64,000 nucleotides of DNA from Cordilura impudica (Eukaryota; Arthropoda; Insecta; Diptera; Scathophagidae): positions 165,202,461 to 165,266,460 of the forward strand of contig OY821521.1 in NCBI GenBank assembly GCA_963682025.1, written 5' to 3'. The notes under the pieces are model-generated. The model was given only the letters and a program-made list of their open reading frames with translations. It was not told the DNA's origin and did no database searches. Both the position numbers and the translations under genes were made by a program. Shown piece by piece: positions 23,811 to 34,720 of this stretch; the first letter of the stretch is position 1, and every line of letters begins with the position of its first letter.

Positions 23811-25177
23811 GGGGGGGGGGAAACGGGATATTTCCCCCCCCAACTCGGTTAAAAAAAAAAACAATCTAAGTGATTTACGTTTTGCAACTACTAAAAAAAA
23901 TTCCTTAACATTTCAATAAATAATTTGTTGTTGTTATCCATATATTTGACTGCAAATATCTTACATATATGAAAATATAACATCAACTAGAGTGAATAAA
24001 ATACCGTATAAATGTTAACTGCAAAAATGTGCCATCTATAAGTGATAGTAAGTATTAAGAATCAACATCCGGTTGGAGTTCATGCTTAATAACATTTACT
24101 ATTTGAAAGTTATTTTGAATACAAATTCTAATTGGTTTCCAATTGTATAATTTTATAAAGTTAAAATATTTCGAAATTTGTAGATTTTTAATTGCCGACA
24201 TTTTGTTCGAAATCTTTAAAGATTTAAACAGCTGTTCTAAATCTACACCTGTTGCAAAACAGTACAAGTGAAAGTTAAAATAATAAAAATTACATAATAA
24301 TCAAATTTTAAGTGAATAATAAATACAAGTTTTTTAATATATAGTAACTTAAAGCGATGGTAAGCATTGAAACAATGAAATTTGAGTATATTTATATAGT
24401 TTTACCCAATAAAAGTGAATATTTATTAATTTCTAGAAGAAAATTATGTAAATTTTTTTCGAACATACATATATATGTATATAAACAATGATGCTGCATA
24501 TTTCTTTCAAAAAATGCAAATCAACAATCCAAAAAGCGCTTATTGTCAAAGTTCTTTAGCGTTTGAATATTTTATTAACTAAAATCACTTAACAATTAAT
24601 TAAAAATAATCCCAAATTTAACAACAGAAATTACTACGCTTCTAGTTTTTGTCTTAAATTAAATGACTTTTATTAATTATTTTTCAATTAATCTCTGTAA
24701 TTTCATTACAATTTTATAAACATTTTGTTAATAATTAGGTTTAAATAATTTAATATAGAGTATAAAATTTTATACTCTCCAATAGTATACAGTGCACTTT
24801 TTTAACATTTTGTTTTTTATGCATATTTCTATTCATATATGTTAAAAAATCCATTAAAACTTTTTTTTAGTAATAATTTAAAACTTAAGGAAGAAAAAAC
24901 TAAGTTCATATAAATAGTTAAATACATTGAAGAAATAAATTAAATTGTCTAATTGACTTCTAGTTAAGAAAATTTTAGTTTTTATAATAAATTTTATTTG
25001 ATAAAATTAATTTGTATTAAAATTTCGACTATTTTTATAAAAACTATTTTTATAAAACAAAACACCAGCGGGTCATTTACATATGATTCGAAATCCAGTT
25101 TAAACCGCATTTAGTTAAGTTTTTAATCATTAGTTGAAAATTTTCAAATATTACTTTTTAATATTATTTTTTAATAG
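23811..25177 (+). other. hAT 5' region: subterminal sequence and intron 1
   Basis: Positions 23811-24356 hold subterminal and presumed promoter/leader sequence. 24360-25177 is the predicted first intron (donor GTAAGC, acceptor TTTTTAATAG). The minus ORF at 24055-24267 has no recognised match and is probably chance. Confidence 0.5.
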
Positions 25178-27888
25178 CAAAAACGTCAAAAACCTATATC
25201 AGCTTTTTTTGTTGTATCAGCTAAAAAGAAATGTGTTGTGAATAACGAAAATAATGAGGTTTTATCTGCAGATACACATAGTTCTGAAAACAACAACGTT
25301 TATTCTGGTGAGTTCAATAGGGTTAAGTCTCTGTAGAAAATAAATGTTAAAGCAGTAATAGTCACTGGACAAGACAATTCTGAAAACATGATCCTTAAAA
25401 AAAATGTATTAAATTTTTGGCCTAAACACTTAAGAAAAAATCCTTGTTTTAGATCAACCTTCTACCTCTACAATCACTAATTCAACTCTAGTAGAAATAA
25501 TCGATGATGATAATGTTATAACTACATCTGATTCTATATCCAGTCTTGGTTCAAATAAAACAAATGGTGAGAATTTACTAGAATAAAAGACTAAACTATT
25601 AATATTAAATTCTGTACTTTTCAGATAAACCAAAAGAATTTTTTTTAGACATTGGAAACTATTTAGGGAAAAAAATTGACGATGCTACAAAAAAAAAGTT
25701 ATTAACGGAGCATTGGACTCCCTCCAAAGATTATAATTTTCCATATTCTGTGCGGCAAGTTTCAGGAAAAGAAATCAAAAATTTTTTAAGTGCTAAACAT
25801 TTGGAAATGTATAGCGAATGGCTAGTGTTATCCGATGCTAAAAAAGGTCTTTTTTGTAAATACTGTTCGATTTTTGTTAATAGAAATGAGGGAGGGTATA
25901 AGAAAAATGTAGCGCTGAAGGCTTTAGTAACAACTCCTCTGATAAATTTTAAGAAACTGGTGGGAAAGGAAAGCGATTTAGAGAACCATTTTAAGTGCTT
26001 ATACCACACGTATTCGGTTTCTTCGGGGAAAATGTTTTTAAAAACCCAAGAAAATTTCCATCTTGAGATAAATAATCAATTAAACTCAAACGCACTTAAA
26101 CAAAAAGTTGAAAATCGGGAACGCCTGCTGTCCATAATAAAATCTATAGTTTTTCTTGGAAGGCACAATGTTCCTCTTCGTGGACATCGTGACGATGGTC
26201 CCATTTTATCATCTGAAAATACTAGCGCCCAAGGTATTTTTCGTAATCTTCTGCGATTTCGTATAGATGCTGGAGACAAAATATTAGAAAACCAGTTAAA
26301 AAAAAGTGCTGCAAATGCAACGTATACATCCAAAACAACTCAGAACAACATAATTGAATGTTGCTATAATCTAGTCCTGGAAAAAATTTTAAAAAATGTA
26401 TATGAAGCCAAATATTTTTCAATAATTTTTGACGAAACAACCGATTTATCGGGAAAAAGTCAGATGTCTATAGCTTTAAGATACTTCGATGTGACCGAAA
26501 ATGCAGTTAAAGAAGATTTTATTGGTTTCGTAGACGCATTTAAAGAAGCTTCAAAAAACATTGGTGAAGACGTAGAGGTATCAATAGATGCAAAAACATT
26601 GTCATCAATAATTGTCACAGCTTTAATGAATTTTGGGCTTGATTTAAAAGATTGTGTTTGAATAGGAACTGATGGCTGTCCACTGATGTTAGCAGAAAAG
26701 GGAGCTGTAAATAAAATAATTGAAACTGCGACAAATGCAAAACAAACACCCTGTTATTCCCACAAGCTCAACAATTCTATATCAAAAATTAATAAGGTGC
26801 CATTAATTCAAAAAGTTACGAGTTACATCAAGGAAACCACTAAATTTTTTAAAAGCCACCATCCAAAACGTAATACCGTTTTAATAAAATTTTTGGGAAC
26901 CAAACTGTCACCATTGTGTGAAACAAGATGGGTGGATCGCCATGATTCCGTTTTGGTTTTTACAGTTAGTATTGAAAAAATAATAGAGGCATTGGAAAAG
27001 ATATCCGATTGGAAAGATAGGGATACAGCGTCAAAAGCCTTGTTATTGAGAAATTCCCTGAGCACTTTTGAATTTGTATGCGGATTATGCATTTTAAGCG
27101 ACATACTTACTATAACACAGCCTCTAAGTGTAATTTTGCAAAAGCAGGATATTGATCTACAAAAAGGATCCGATCTTATAACAACTTTAATAATGCGCCT
27201 TGAAACTAAAAGAAATGAAGCCGAAGAACAATTCAAAATAATTTTTGAAAAAGCAGAAGCTATTTGCGTTGGAATGGAAATTCCAATTGAGAAGTCGCGA
27301 TATGAAAGAAATCATCCAATTAAAGATGTGCAAGAGTACTATCGCGTTGTGGGTTATATTCCCCTAATAGAAACTATTTTATCAGATTTAAAAACACGTT
27401 TTTCGAAAGACGTTCTTAATTTATTTAATATCACTAAACTACTACCCTATAATATAGTAAATATCTCATTTTCAGATATTAAACTTTTAATACCACAACT
27501 GGTAGATGATCTAATTATATTTCATAAAACAGATAAAAAACTTTTATTAGCAAAAGTTGAAGCTGAAATTCTTCACTGGCAACAAAAATGGAAAATTTCT
27601 AAAGATCTTGCAAATAATGTGTTAAATTGTTTAGAAAGCTGTGATAAAGACATTTATCCAAAGTTAAGGATAATATTCCAAATTTTTGCTTCGATGCCTG
27701 TCAGTAATGCTACTGCTGAAAGGACTTTTTCCACTCTTCGTCGTATTAAAACATGGGTTAGGTCGACAATGACGGAGAACAGGCTAAATGGATTAGCTAT
27801 GATGCATATCCATCAAAATATTGATATTAATCCAAACGATGTTTTAGACAAATTTGCCTCACAACGAAATCACAAATTATTTATTTGA
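24357..27888 (+). pseudogene. hAT transposase with TTF-type zinc finger, one nonsense codon
   Basis: Predicted exons: ATG at 24357-24359 directly followed by a GTAAGC donor; 25178-25307; 25453-25566; 25625-27888. Splice sites are GT/AG with phases that keep one frame of 837 codons. The N-terminus is MQKRQKPISAFF, then a Ser/Thr/Asn-rich linker. The TTF-type zinc finger follows (HWTPSKDYNFP, then GLFCKYC near residue 158). The RNase H-like core has Asp in FDETTDL (about 352), Asp in GTDGCPLM (about 432), CETRW, and Glu in NATAERTFSTLRRIKTW (about 781), within the C-terminal hAT dimerisation domain. Only one lesion is seen: TGA at 26659-26661 (codon 428) where GGA (Gly) is expected just before the second Asp. 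The protein would cut and paste hAT ends. The start codon and introns are predictions. Confidence 0.88.
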
Positions 27889-29160
27889 TGAAAATATATT
27901 TTTGGCAATATATGTATTTTTATTTTTTTTACTATAAGACCTATTATTTTTAGTTTTGCAATGTATGTATATATGTAATTTTAATTTTTATTGAAAGCCT
28001 AGCTTACTAATTTTATGTATGGATTTAATTTTTAGTTCTTGTTGAGTTTTTGTTTATTTATTTATTATTATTTTTTTTTAATTTAAATAAATTGAAATTA
28101 ATTGATTTATTCAATGTACAATTTTGTTTTGAACATAGTCATATTACGGAAAAATATGGAAAAATATTCCAAATCAGTTAAAAATATAAATTTAACAATC
28201 GGTTAATGGGTTTTGCAGCGCAAAGGGTTAAAGATTCGAAATGTTTAAAAATTTAAAATTTGTTTTTAAATAGTCATAATTATTGACGATTCTGAAATGA
28301 AATAGATCTGTCAATCGGATTTTTAGATATATCATGTCAACTTTTTGTGGATTTAGCACTTTTCACTTTACAGAATTTCAAAAAAAATCTTAAAATGCTT
28401 GGTTTAACACTGTCAAAAGTTGAACTAATTTATATAATGACGTTGAGAATGTTCAAGGACCTACGATGGATAATGTACAACATTTACATGTTAAAAAAAG
28501 GATTTGGAGACTTTTAAAAAGATTCTGTAACGAAAGAAATAAAAATCGTAATGCTTTATCTAAAATTCGCTTGACCGATAAGCAATTTATTTTCAAAATC
28601 GAAACCAAAATTATTTAAAAAACGATGTACCTTATAATCTTACTAAATTATGACAATTAATTTCTCTTTTAGTTTTATTTTAAAACTTTTATTTAACACT
28701 AATTTGGAATATTTTTTCAATACTTTTATGCAATTTCTTAATGTAAAAAATAATTTATTTAAACTGTTGTGTTTTTTATATTTTTTTTATTGACCAATTT
28801 GAATTATATTAAAATAATTTAAATCAAATTATTAATAATTTTTTTTTGCAATATATAAATTTTTAGTTTTTATGAGAAGACTAATTTTTTGCGTTTTCTA
28901 ATTTTTTTGTAAATACTAATTAATTTTAATTGTTGCACAGAATTCATTTTTATTTCTTTTTAGTTTTGTTTTTTTATGTTATTTTTTATAATAAACTGTT
29001 AAAGCAAATTTTAAAATTTTTTTGTTTCATTTAAAATTTTGTCTATAAAGAACAACCTCATTAAAAAATAATGAACTTATGTAAAACACCTAAACAAAAA
29101 ATATGATTTTCAAATTAAAAAAAAAATAAAATCAAAAAAGTTCTCCCCCCAAAAGCTTGA
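27889..29160. other. hAT 3' non-coding region
   Basis: About 1.3 kb of AT-rich sequence follows the transposase stop, up to the right TIR. There is no ORF worth naming. An AATAAA-like polyadenylation context occurs near 28085 (AAATAAATTG). Confidence 0.55.
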
Positions 29161-29184
29161 GCTGGATCCGCGCCTGAGTTTGAG

Positions 29185-30371
29185 GCATAAGATTGAGTGG
29201 TGCACCATGTCAAATGCCTTTGAGTGGTCGAATAAAACCAAAAAAGGTATTTTACCGTCATCCATGTTGCTTATTATCTCCTCAACTACATCAGATAAAG
29301 CTGCTATACAGCTATGTTGGGTTCTGAAACCGGATTGAAGCTCTGTAAGTAAGTTTTTGTCATTTAAATATCTAAAGATTGTCTGTGTAAAAGGTGCTCG
29401 AAAACTTTTGAGAGATATGGAGGAATTGCAATCGGGCGGTATTCGTTACCCGTTTTTGGTACTGGTATAATTTTGGCATGTTATCACTCCATTGGAAAGA
29501 TGCTATTAGTGATTATGGAGTAAAACAAGTAAATTATGAAACGGACAATCCATGGTAAAATTATTTTTATAAATCTGGGGTGTATATTATCAAGACCCAC
29601 TGCATTCGATTTAATTGCATTGAAACTTTCAAGTACCTCTGTTAGAGTTATACAATGAAAGTTAAATTTTGGAATGTTTGGATTGTTAGATGGACAATCA
29701 TTATAGAATTCATTATTTACGGCTGGTAGCGGAATATTTACCAAAGCTTCATTTAGCGCCTTAATGTCAACATTCATTGATTGATTAATTGTCTCATTTA
29801 TTCCAATTTCGCGTATTTGTTTCCAGGTTTTTTTTTACTTCCAATAGCTGTATTAAATTTGTTAAAATAATTATAATAAATAATTGGAAACAACCGCTTT
29901 CCTAGCCATTTTATATTCGTCGTGATATTCAGATGTTCTGTAACGTTTCCACTTCTGATACAGATTATCACGGTGTTCTATTAGCATCTTGGTTTCCATT
30001 GTAAATTCCTAAAATTTTACCATTAAGAAATGTTAGCTGTTCTCCAACAGTCGGTAAATAGAAAATTTGATCCCATGGAGTAGAGCAAAGATCATATCCC
30101 AAAGCCAAGGTATCAATATTATCAAAATCACGATAAGTAAATGTTTGGGCCGGATTTCTGTTGTAAAATCGTATGATAAAAAGAGTAGATCGTGCTTCGA
30201 GAATGCTGGTGCTGCTAACTGATCATAATTAAGGACTTTACTTTCATTGCTGGCAAAGAAAACATCAAGCAAAGTGCTATTTGTCGACGTGAAGTGTGTA
30301 GGTCTCGTTGTGTTGACAGCTGACAAGTTAAACATCGACATTATAGTGGTAAGATTTGAGTCTTCGAAAAG
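29185..30371 (-). pseudogene. Non-LTR endonuclease and 5' half of reverse transcriptase
   Basis: From 30371 the minus strand encodes the end of an APE-type endonuclease (STNSTLLDVFF, YDQLAAPAFSKHDLLFLSYD). After a gap come linker and RT finger motifs: FNFHCITLTEVLESFNAIKS, NAVGLDNIHPRFIK, and, in another frame, NEYRPIAIPPYLSKVFEHL. The palm A block FDHSKAFDMVHH, with the first catalytic Asp, lies at about 29205-29240. About ten residues later the hAT element interrupts the gene. Several frameshifts and stops show age. The protein would have copied element RNA at a nicked target site. Confidence 0.78.
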
Positions 30372-30890
30372 ATTGTTATCTCTTGGACTGTCCCACTCAC
30401 AGAGATAGCAAGGGAACTTAGTATTACTTCCTTGCATTCCAAACAATATTGTCAGATCTTTTAAATCTGCAACAATTTGCCACTGAATTTTCTATAATTT
30501 ATTAAATAGAGCATTTTTTCCATTGTAGCATATGACTCTTTCATTTTTGTAGCGAAAGCTATCGGCACTGATGGTAATGCCTTTTTATTGTGCAATAACA
30601 CTGCCTTAAGGCCTTCAAAATATGTTAGTTGGTTGTAAATTAAGGAAGTCATTAATATCTACTTTTACATGATCCGTCCAAAAACAACCTCCAAACATTC
30701 GCTTCATGTCGGTGATTGAGGGAACAAAACAACTCTTCCATATTTGAACAATATCATCACTATCATCACTGGATTTAAACATTTCCTCAAAACACGATTG
30801 GGTGTTATCTCTTGGATATGTAACTCTAAAGGCACTCTGTGTTATATTCCACTGTGTTAGAGATTTTTTTAAATAAAGACAGATTGACAA
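30372..30890 (-). pseudogene. WDSR/SDEQ family protein, copy A, N-terminal part
   Basis: The minus strand shows, with frame changes, YFEGLKAVLLHNKKALPSVP, then ATKMKESYATMEKMLYLINY. After a frameshift comes QWQIVADLKDLTILFGMQGS, then NTKFPCYLCEWDSPRD, where the retrotransposon cuts in. The same landmarks occur in copy B (NYESMTEILTLLKYNDHKW, INGDLK, TGMQGGFTKYCCFLCIWDSR). Copy A runs straight through the DLK site where copy B has an intron. The upstream ORF (30615-30890, containing FKSSDDSDDIVQIWKSCFVP) is in a different frame and its link to the family is uncertain. Function unknown. Confidence 0.62.
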
Positions 30891-31914
30891 TAAATACTAA
30901 ATAATAGTAAATACTAAAAAATAACTGTAAAATTACAACAAACAAAACATTTTGCATAATTAAGTTGATAAATTTGTTTGTTTAGTTAATTGTGTTATTT
31001 TTTATTCATATTTTTGGCTGGGGGAGAAAATACTAAAAAAGGTGTTAATGAAAAGTTGAATTACTTTCACGATTTTCATCTAATTTAAAAATTAGGAGCA
31101 TGTTTTTTAAGAACTATATTTTCTTTATACAACGATATAAATTCTTATAAGCTTTCATATCAAAATAAGCGATGAAATGCTACTAAAGACAAAAAACATG
31201 ATAAGTTACGCTTTTTTTTTTTTAGATATTCTTAACAAAAACGATACTCATAACTTGCAAATGTATCAAAAACACACACGTCAGTTTAAGCGTAATAATT
31301 TTTCTTCCCAAAGTCTTTAAAAAAAAACTAAAATCGCACAAAAACTGACTGAGTTTACTGGTCAATAAGTTGACGGACATCACTGAAAACGGTTTTTTTT
31401 TAGAATAACTTCTGAATTGAGAGTGTTTCTGAAATTTTTTAACACAATTTGTAATCTACTCAACGAGACCTATAACCCACGCTAGCTCGTTTTCCAAGTT
31501 TTTTTTTTTTACTGTAGCAACGTGTAATTATGATACCAAAAAAAAAAAAAATAAAGGTGAAATGAAACTGTTGTTAAAAAATTTTTATTTTCATACTTTT
31601 TCAACAAGGCAAAACTCTCACAAAAACAAGAAAAAATAGGAAATAATAATAGTAAATAAAAGTTGTAATCCGAAATTATGGTGTAAAAGAAATATTTTTG
31701 TGAAAAAATATCAAAGACGAAAATACTCTTTTATGAGAAAAATGAAATGAGGTCAATATAATAATTATATACATATTTTTATACTTAAAAATAATAAATA
31801 AATCATATAGCTCAAAAGATTTTGAGTTGAAAAAATTCTTGATGAAAAATATAAATTGAGATAAAAAAAAAATGCTTTGGGGAAAAAAAATTTATCATAT
31901 TAATGTTTATTCTG
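30891..31914. other. AT-rich DNA, nothing recognised
   Basis: Homopolymer A and T runs near 31500 and 31540, but no ORF, termini or tandem unit. Confidence 0.45.
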
Positions 31915-32420
31915 CAACGATCCTAACCATATTTGGCAAAGTCACTTATATTTTGAAAAAATATTGAAAAATCTGTGCAATCGGGAAGCAGCTCTATATG
32001 GGGCCTATGACTAAGAATTTTTGGACTACTGATTAATGGATATAATAAACATATACAAACCCAATTTGACTGAGATCTATATGATAATTTGGATTTTATG
32101 GCAATATATGTCGATTTCATAGGGGTCATTTGTATGGGGACTAGTTCTAATAGTGGACCAAATTTCACCAATTTCATCCTAAGGAAGACAAAAGCTTATA
32201 TACCAAATTTCATCAAAATATATTCATATTTGCTACCTGTAGGTTGATTAAGGTTTACATGGATACACAGACGGATTGACATGGCTAAGTCGAGTCAGAA
32301 AGTGATTCTGAGTCGATTGGTATAATAAAAGATGGGTCTAGGTCAAATATTTTTGGTAGTTACAAATAGCAGCACAAAGTCATTATACCCAAACCACATA
32401 GTGGTATAGGGTATAATTAT
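31915..32420 (-). repeat. Dispersed fly repeat, minus orientation
   Basis: The minus strand runs from TACCCTATACCACTATGTGG through TGACCTAGACCCATC, a Tyr/Arg-free GTCCGTCTGTGTATCCATG-type stretch, and AGCCCCATATAGAGC to ACCATATTTGGCAAAG-type sequence. The same series appears at 49836-50545 and 56165-56815. It has no ORF. I recognise the pattern as a high-copy non-coding repeat of higher flies but cannot classify it. Confidence 0.6.
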
Positions 32421-33245
32421 CATATACAAAGTTTTCCATACATAAAACAATAAATGAATAAGTCCAAAAAATGTAGAGCTGCAAAAATTATTTGATGTAA
32501 AATATGAAATTTTTGTGTAAAAAAATAATTTTAGTACAAACATTTAAAGGCTTAACAAATTTCAGTTAAAAAAAATTAGCGAACATTTTCTTTAGAGCTA
32601 ACTTTTTTTTTGCTGATTTGAAATAAGCTTTTTTAGTTCAACAAATAGTTTGAGGTGAATCAAATCTTCACATTCATATTATCTTCTTTGTGGGAAATAG
32701 TCTCTTAGTCCTAAAATTTCACAAGTGAAAAAAAATTTTGCGGTGTAACATTATTTTAGATAAATAACATTCTGATTTTTACATTGAAAAAATAAAATAA
32801 ATTATAAGCAAAATATTGAAGTAAAATTAGAGGTGAATACTGTCGTGGTGAAAAAATATTATTGAGTTTAATTTTGGGGTAAATTTTTGTTGGAAAAATA
32901 ATTTTAGCCCCACAAATTTAGAGGCGAAAAAAGTTGTTAAGTTTTAAGTGAATAAAATTTTTAAAAATTCTAATTTTCGGTACACAGTACTTTAAAAAAG
33001 ATAATTAAAGTAAAAAGAATTAATTGAAAAAAAAAGAAATGTTTTTAATTAAAATTCTTTGGTAGATATAATAATATTAAAATATAGAAAAAGACCGCAG
33101 GGACCTATAACATATTGTATGGTATTTTGGGGTATATGGGGTGTATTTTGATGGTTTTGATGGTTTTGATTGTTAATTCTAGATTAAATAAAATAATAAA
33201 AAGGCACAAGAAATGTTTTTTTTTTTTTTGTCAATTTCTGTTTTA
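32421..33245. repeat. Degenerate AGGTGAA-type repeats, block 1
   Basis: Recurrent diverged phrases: TTTGAGGTGAATCAAATCTT (32649), TTAGAGGTGAATAC (32828), TTTAGAGGCGAAAAAAGTTG (32929), and TTCGGTACACAGTACTTTAA (about 32976). The same phrases return at 34980-35890 and, reverse-complemented, at 38620-40030. The unit is too decayed to define a period. Confidence 0.5.
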
Positions 33246-33249
33246 TTTA

Positions 33250-34230
33250 ATATTAAAATGAAATCACTGCTGTGATGCTTCTTGCTGATTTTCTCGTTCG
33301 AGTGTGTAGGTATTGCAACGATACGGCAATGTCGAATGGTCAACACAAACTGCTTTGTTGCATGTTACGCTAGTGTCCGTACTCCAAACGATATAACTGG
33401 CAGGACGGCCGATTTTATCGAGGCGAAAAAGAAGGTGCCGCTTCTGCCGTCAGTCTTGCTACTACTTACAGAACAAAAAATATTTAGTTTTTTTTTCGCT
33501 TTTTTGTGTTTCAAATTTATTTGATTTTACTTTCGCATTGAATACTTCCATAGAGCTTGGAATCCTGGGATAACTCGCTATACGTCCATTGGTGGATCGT
33601 TCTTCAATATTTGGCAAGGCTAATTGTGTCGTGAGTAATTGTAATGATGAAAGTCGCTTATCGGTTTTTTCACTGGCTTAATTTCATTATATATAATAAA
33701 TGCAATTGCAATTGCCAATGGCCAGCGGTGTGTTGATCGTTTGCAAGAATAAATGCTAAGAATGTGCTCCATTGTATCCACGTCGTATTTATTAGCATTG
33801 TAATCCAGAATGATCATGGGCTTTTTTTTAGTTGTGTCTACTTGGGAAGTATAGTGCATTGTAGGCAGCAAAATTACCGCTGCAAACACTGGATCCAATA
33901 TTTTATTTTGGCGTACGGTAGCAACACATGCAGTTTTCTGTCTCATCAATGTACGCTCCACATCCCCCGTGGAGAAAAAGTTGTCAGTATAAATTGTGCG
34001 GCCTGTATTCACATATATTTCCTCTAATTTAGTTATACACAACATTCTGCCCTTGATTTACTTAACGCTCTTGACCAGGCAACTTCCCAGAGTAAATCAT
34101 TCCCTTGAGGAGATAAAGTGATTTCGAATCGCACAGCCACCATAACTTTATTCCGTACTTGGCTGGCTTAGACAGAATGTTTTGTATAATCCGTGTTCGG
34201 CCTCTATTTGGAAATAAATAAATAAATGAA

Positions 34231-34317
<87 letters not shown>

Positions 34318-34322
34318 ATGAA

Positions 34323-34417
<95 letters not shown>

Positions 34418-34720
34418 AAATAATTACTCGTTCACGGTCAGCGAATCGTACGGGATGTAGCTGCCGCAAATTTGACCAACATCGTCAATAGCAGCATTTT
34501 TACTGTTAATTAATCGGTCCCGTCGCATATTTGCGAATGAATTTCTTGATGAGCATATTTTCTTGATGAGCATATTTGTATATTGGAGCATGGGTTGGGC
34601 CCCCAAGTTCCTTAATAGGCATTCAATTGAAAAAGGAGATACGTGTAGTTCTTCTAATAATAGTACAAAGTCCGTAGGGGCCTTATCACGAATCACGTAC
34701 TAAACGTCAATAAACCTCAA
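33250..34720 (-). pseudogene. Second piggyBac-like transposase relic with (TTTA)n expansion
   Basis: From 34696 the minus strand reads MRRDRLINSKNAAIDDVGQI, then YIPYDSLTVNE (the family has V-D-E-Q, so the first catalytic Asp is Asn; codon 34430-34432). A 215 bp (TTTA)n tract intervenes. Then come RGRTRIIQNILSKPAKYGIK and LWWLCDSKSLYLLKGMIYSG; after a frame break, TGRTIYTDNFFSTGDVERTL (second Asp, codon 33983-33985) and WPLAIAIAFIIYNEIKPVKK. Downstream, about 33440-33250, TCNKAVCVDHS and YRCNTYTLE resemble the Cys-rich C-terminal finger. The N-terminal domain and TIRs were not found. It is clearly not the same copy as the 13.8-16.9 kb element. Confidence 0.78.
34208..34422. repeat. (AAAT)n / (TTTA)n microsatellite inside a transposase
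   Basis: About 54 tetranucleotide units, interrupted by ATGA at about 34228 and 34320. It lies between VNE and RGRTRII of the piggyBac relic, where the family has only a handful of residues. In one minus frame the tract is open and encodes a FIYL repeat. Confidence 0.95.

Larger units (their letters stand above)
23796..29176 (+). mobile_element. hAT transposon, 5.4 kb, with perfect 8 bp TSD
   Basis: Ends are CAGGCGCGGATCCAG (23796) and its exact reverse complement ending at 29176. The identical 8 bp AGTTTGAG lies at 23788-23795 and 29177-29184, the hallmark of hAT insertion. Just inside the left end are a G-run and a C-run (GGGGGGGGGG, then TTTCCCCCCCC) able to pair; inside the right end is a single C-run. 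It lies within the reverse transcriptase of the surrounding retrotransposon, so it is younger. The perfect TSD suggests recent arrival. Confidence 0.96.
22651..30371 (-). mobile_element. 5'-truncated non-LTR retrotransposon (contains a hAT element)
   Basis: It runs on the minus strand from 30371 (5', truncated within the endonuclease) to 22651 (A/T-rich 3' tail; plus strand ATTTTAAATTTATTTATTAA). Flanks 22631-22650 and 30372-30391 are diverged copies of a target duplication (minus strand ACAGTCGTAGCCATAACCAA against ACAGTCCAAGAGATAACAAT). Without the hAT insertion and its duplicated 8 bp it is about 2.3 kb. Confidence 0.82.

Noticed and set aside
23811..23840. G-run followed by C-run as a possible G-quadruplex or sequencing artefact
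   Set aside because: The same arrangement is found next to the TIR of the second hAT copy (55990-56040), so it is a subterminal feature of the element; a separate quadruplex role has no support here.
34062..34469. Hydrophobic FIYL-repeat protein that looks like a membrane protein
   Set aside because: It is the (TTTA)n microsatellite read through a piggyBac transposase relic.
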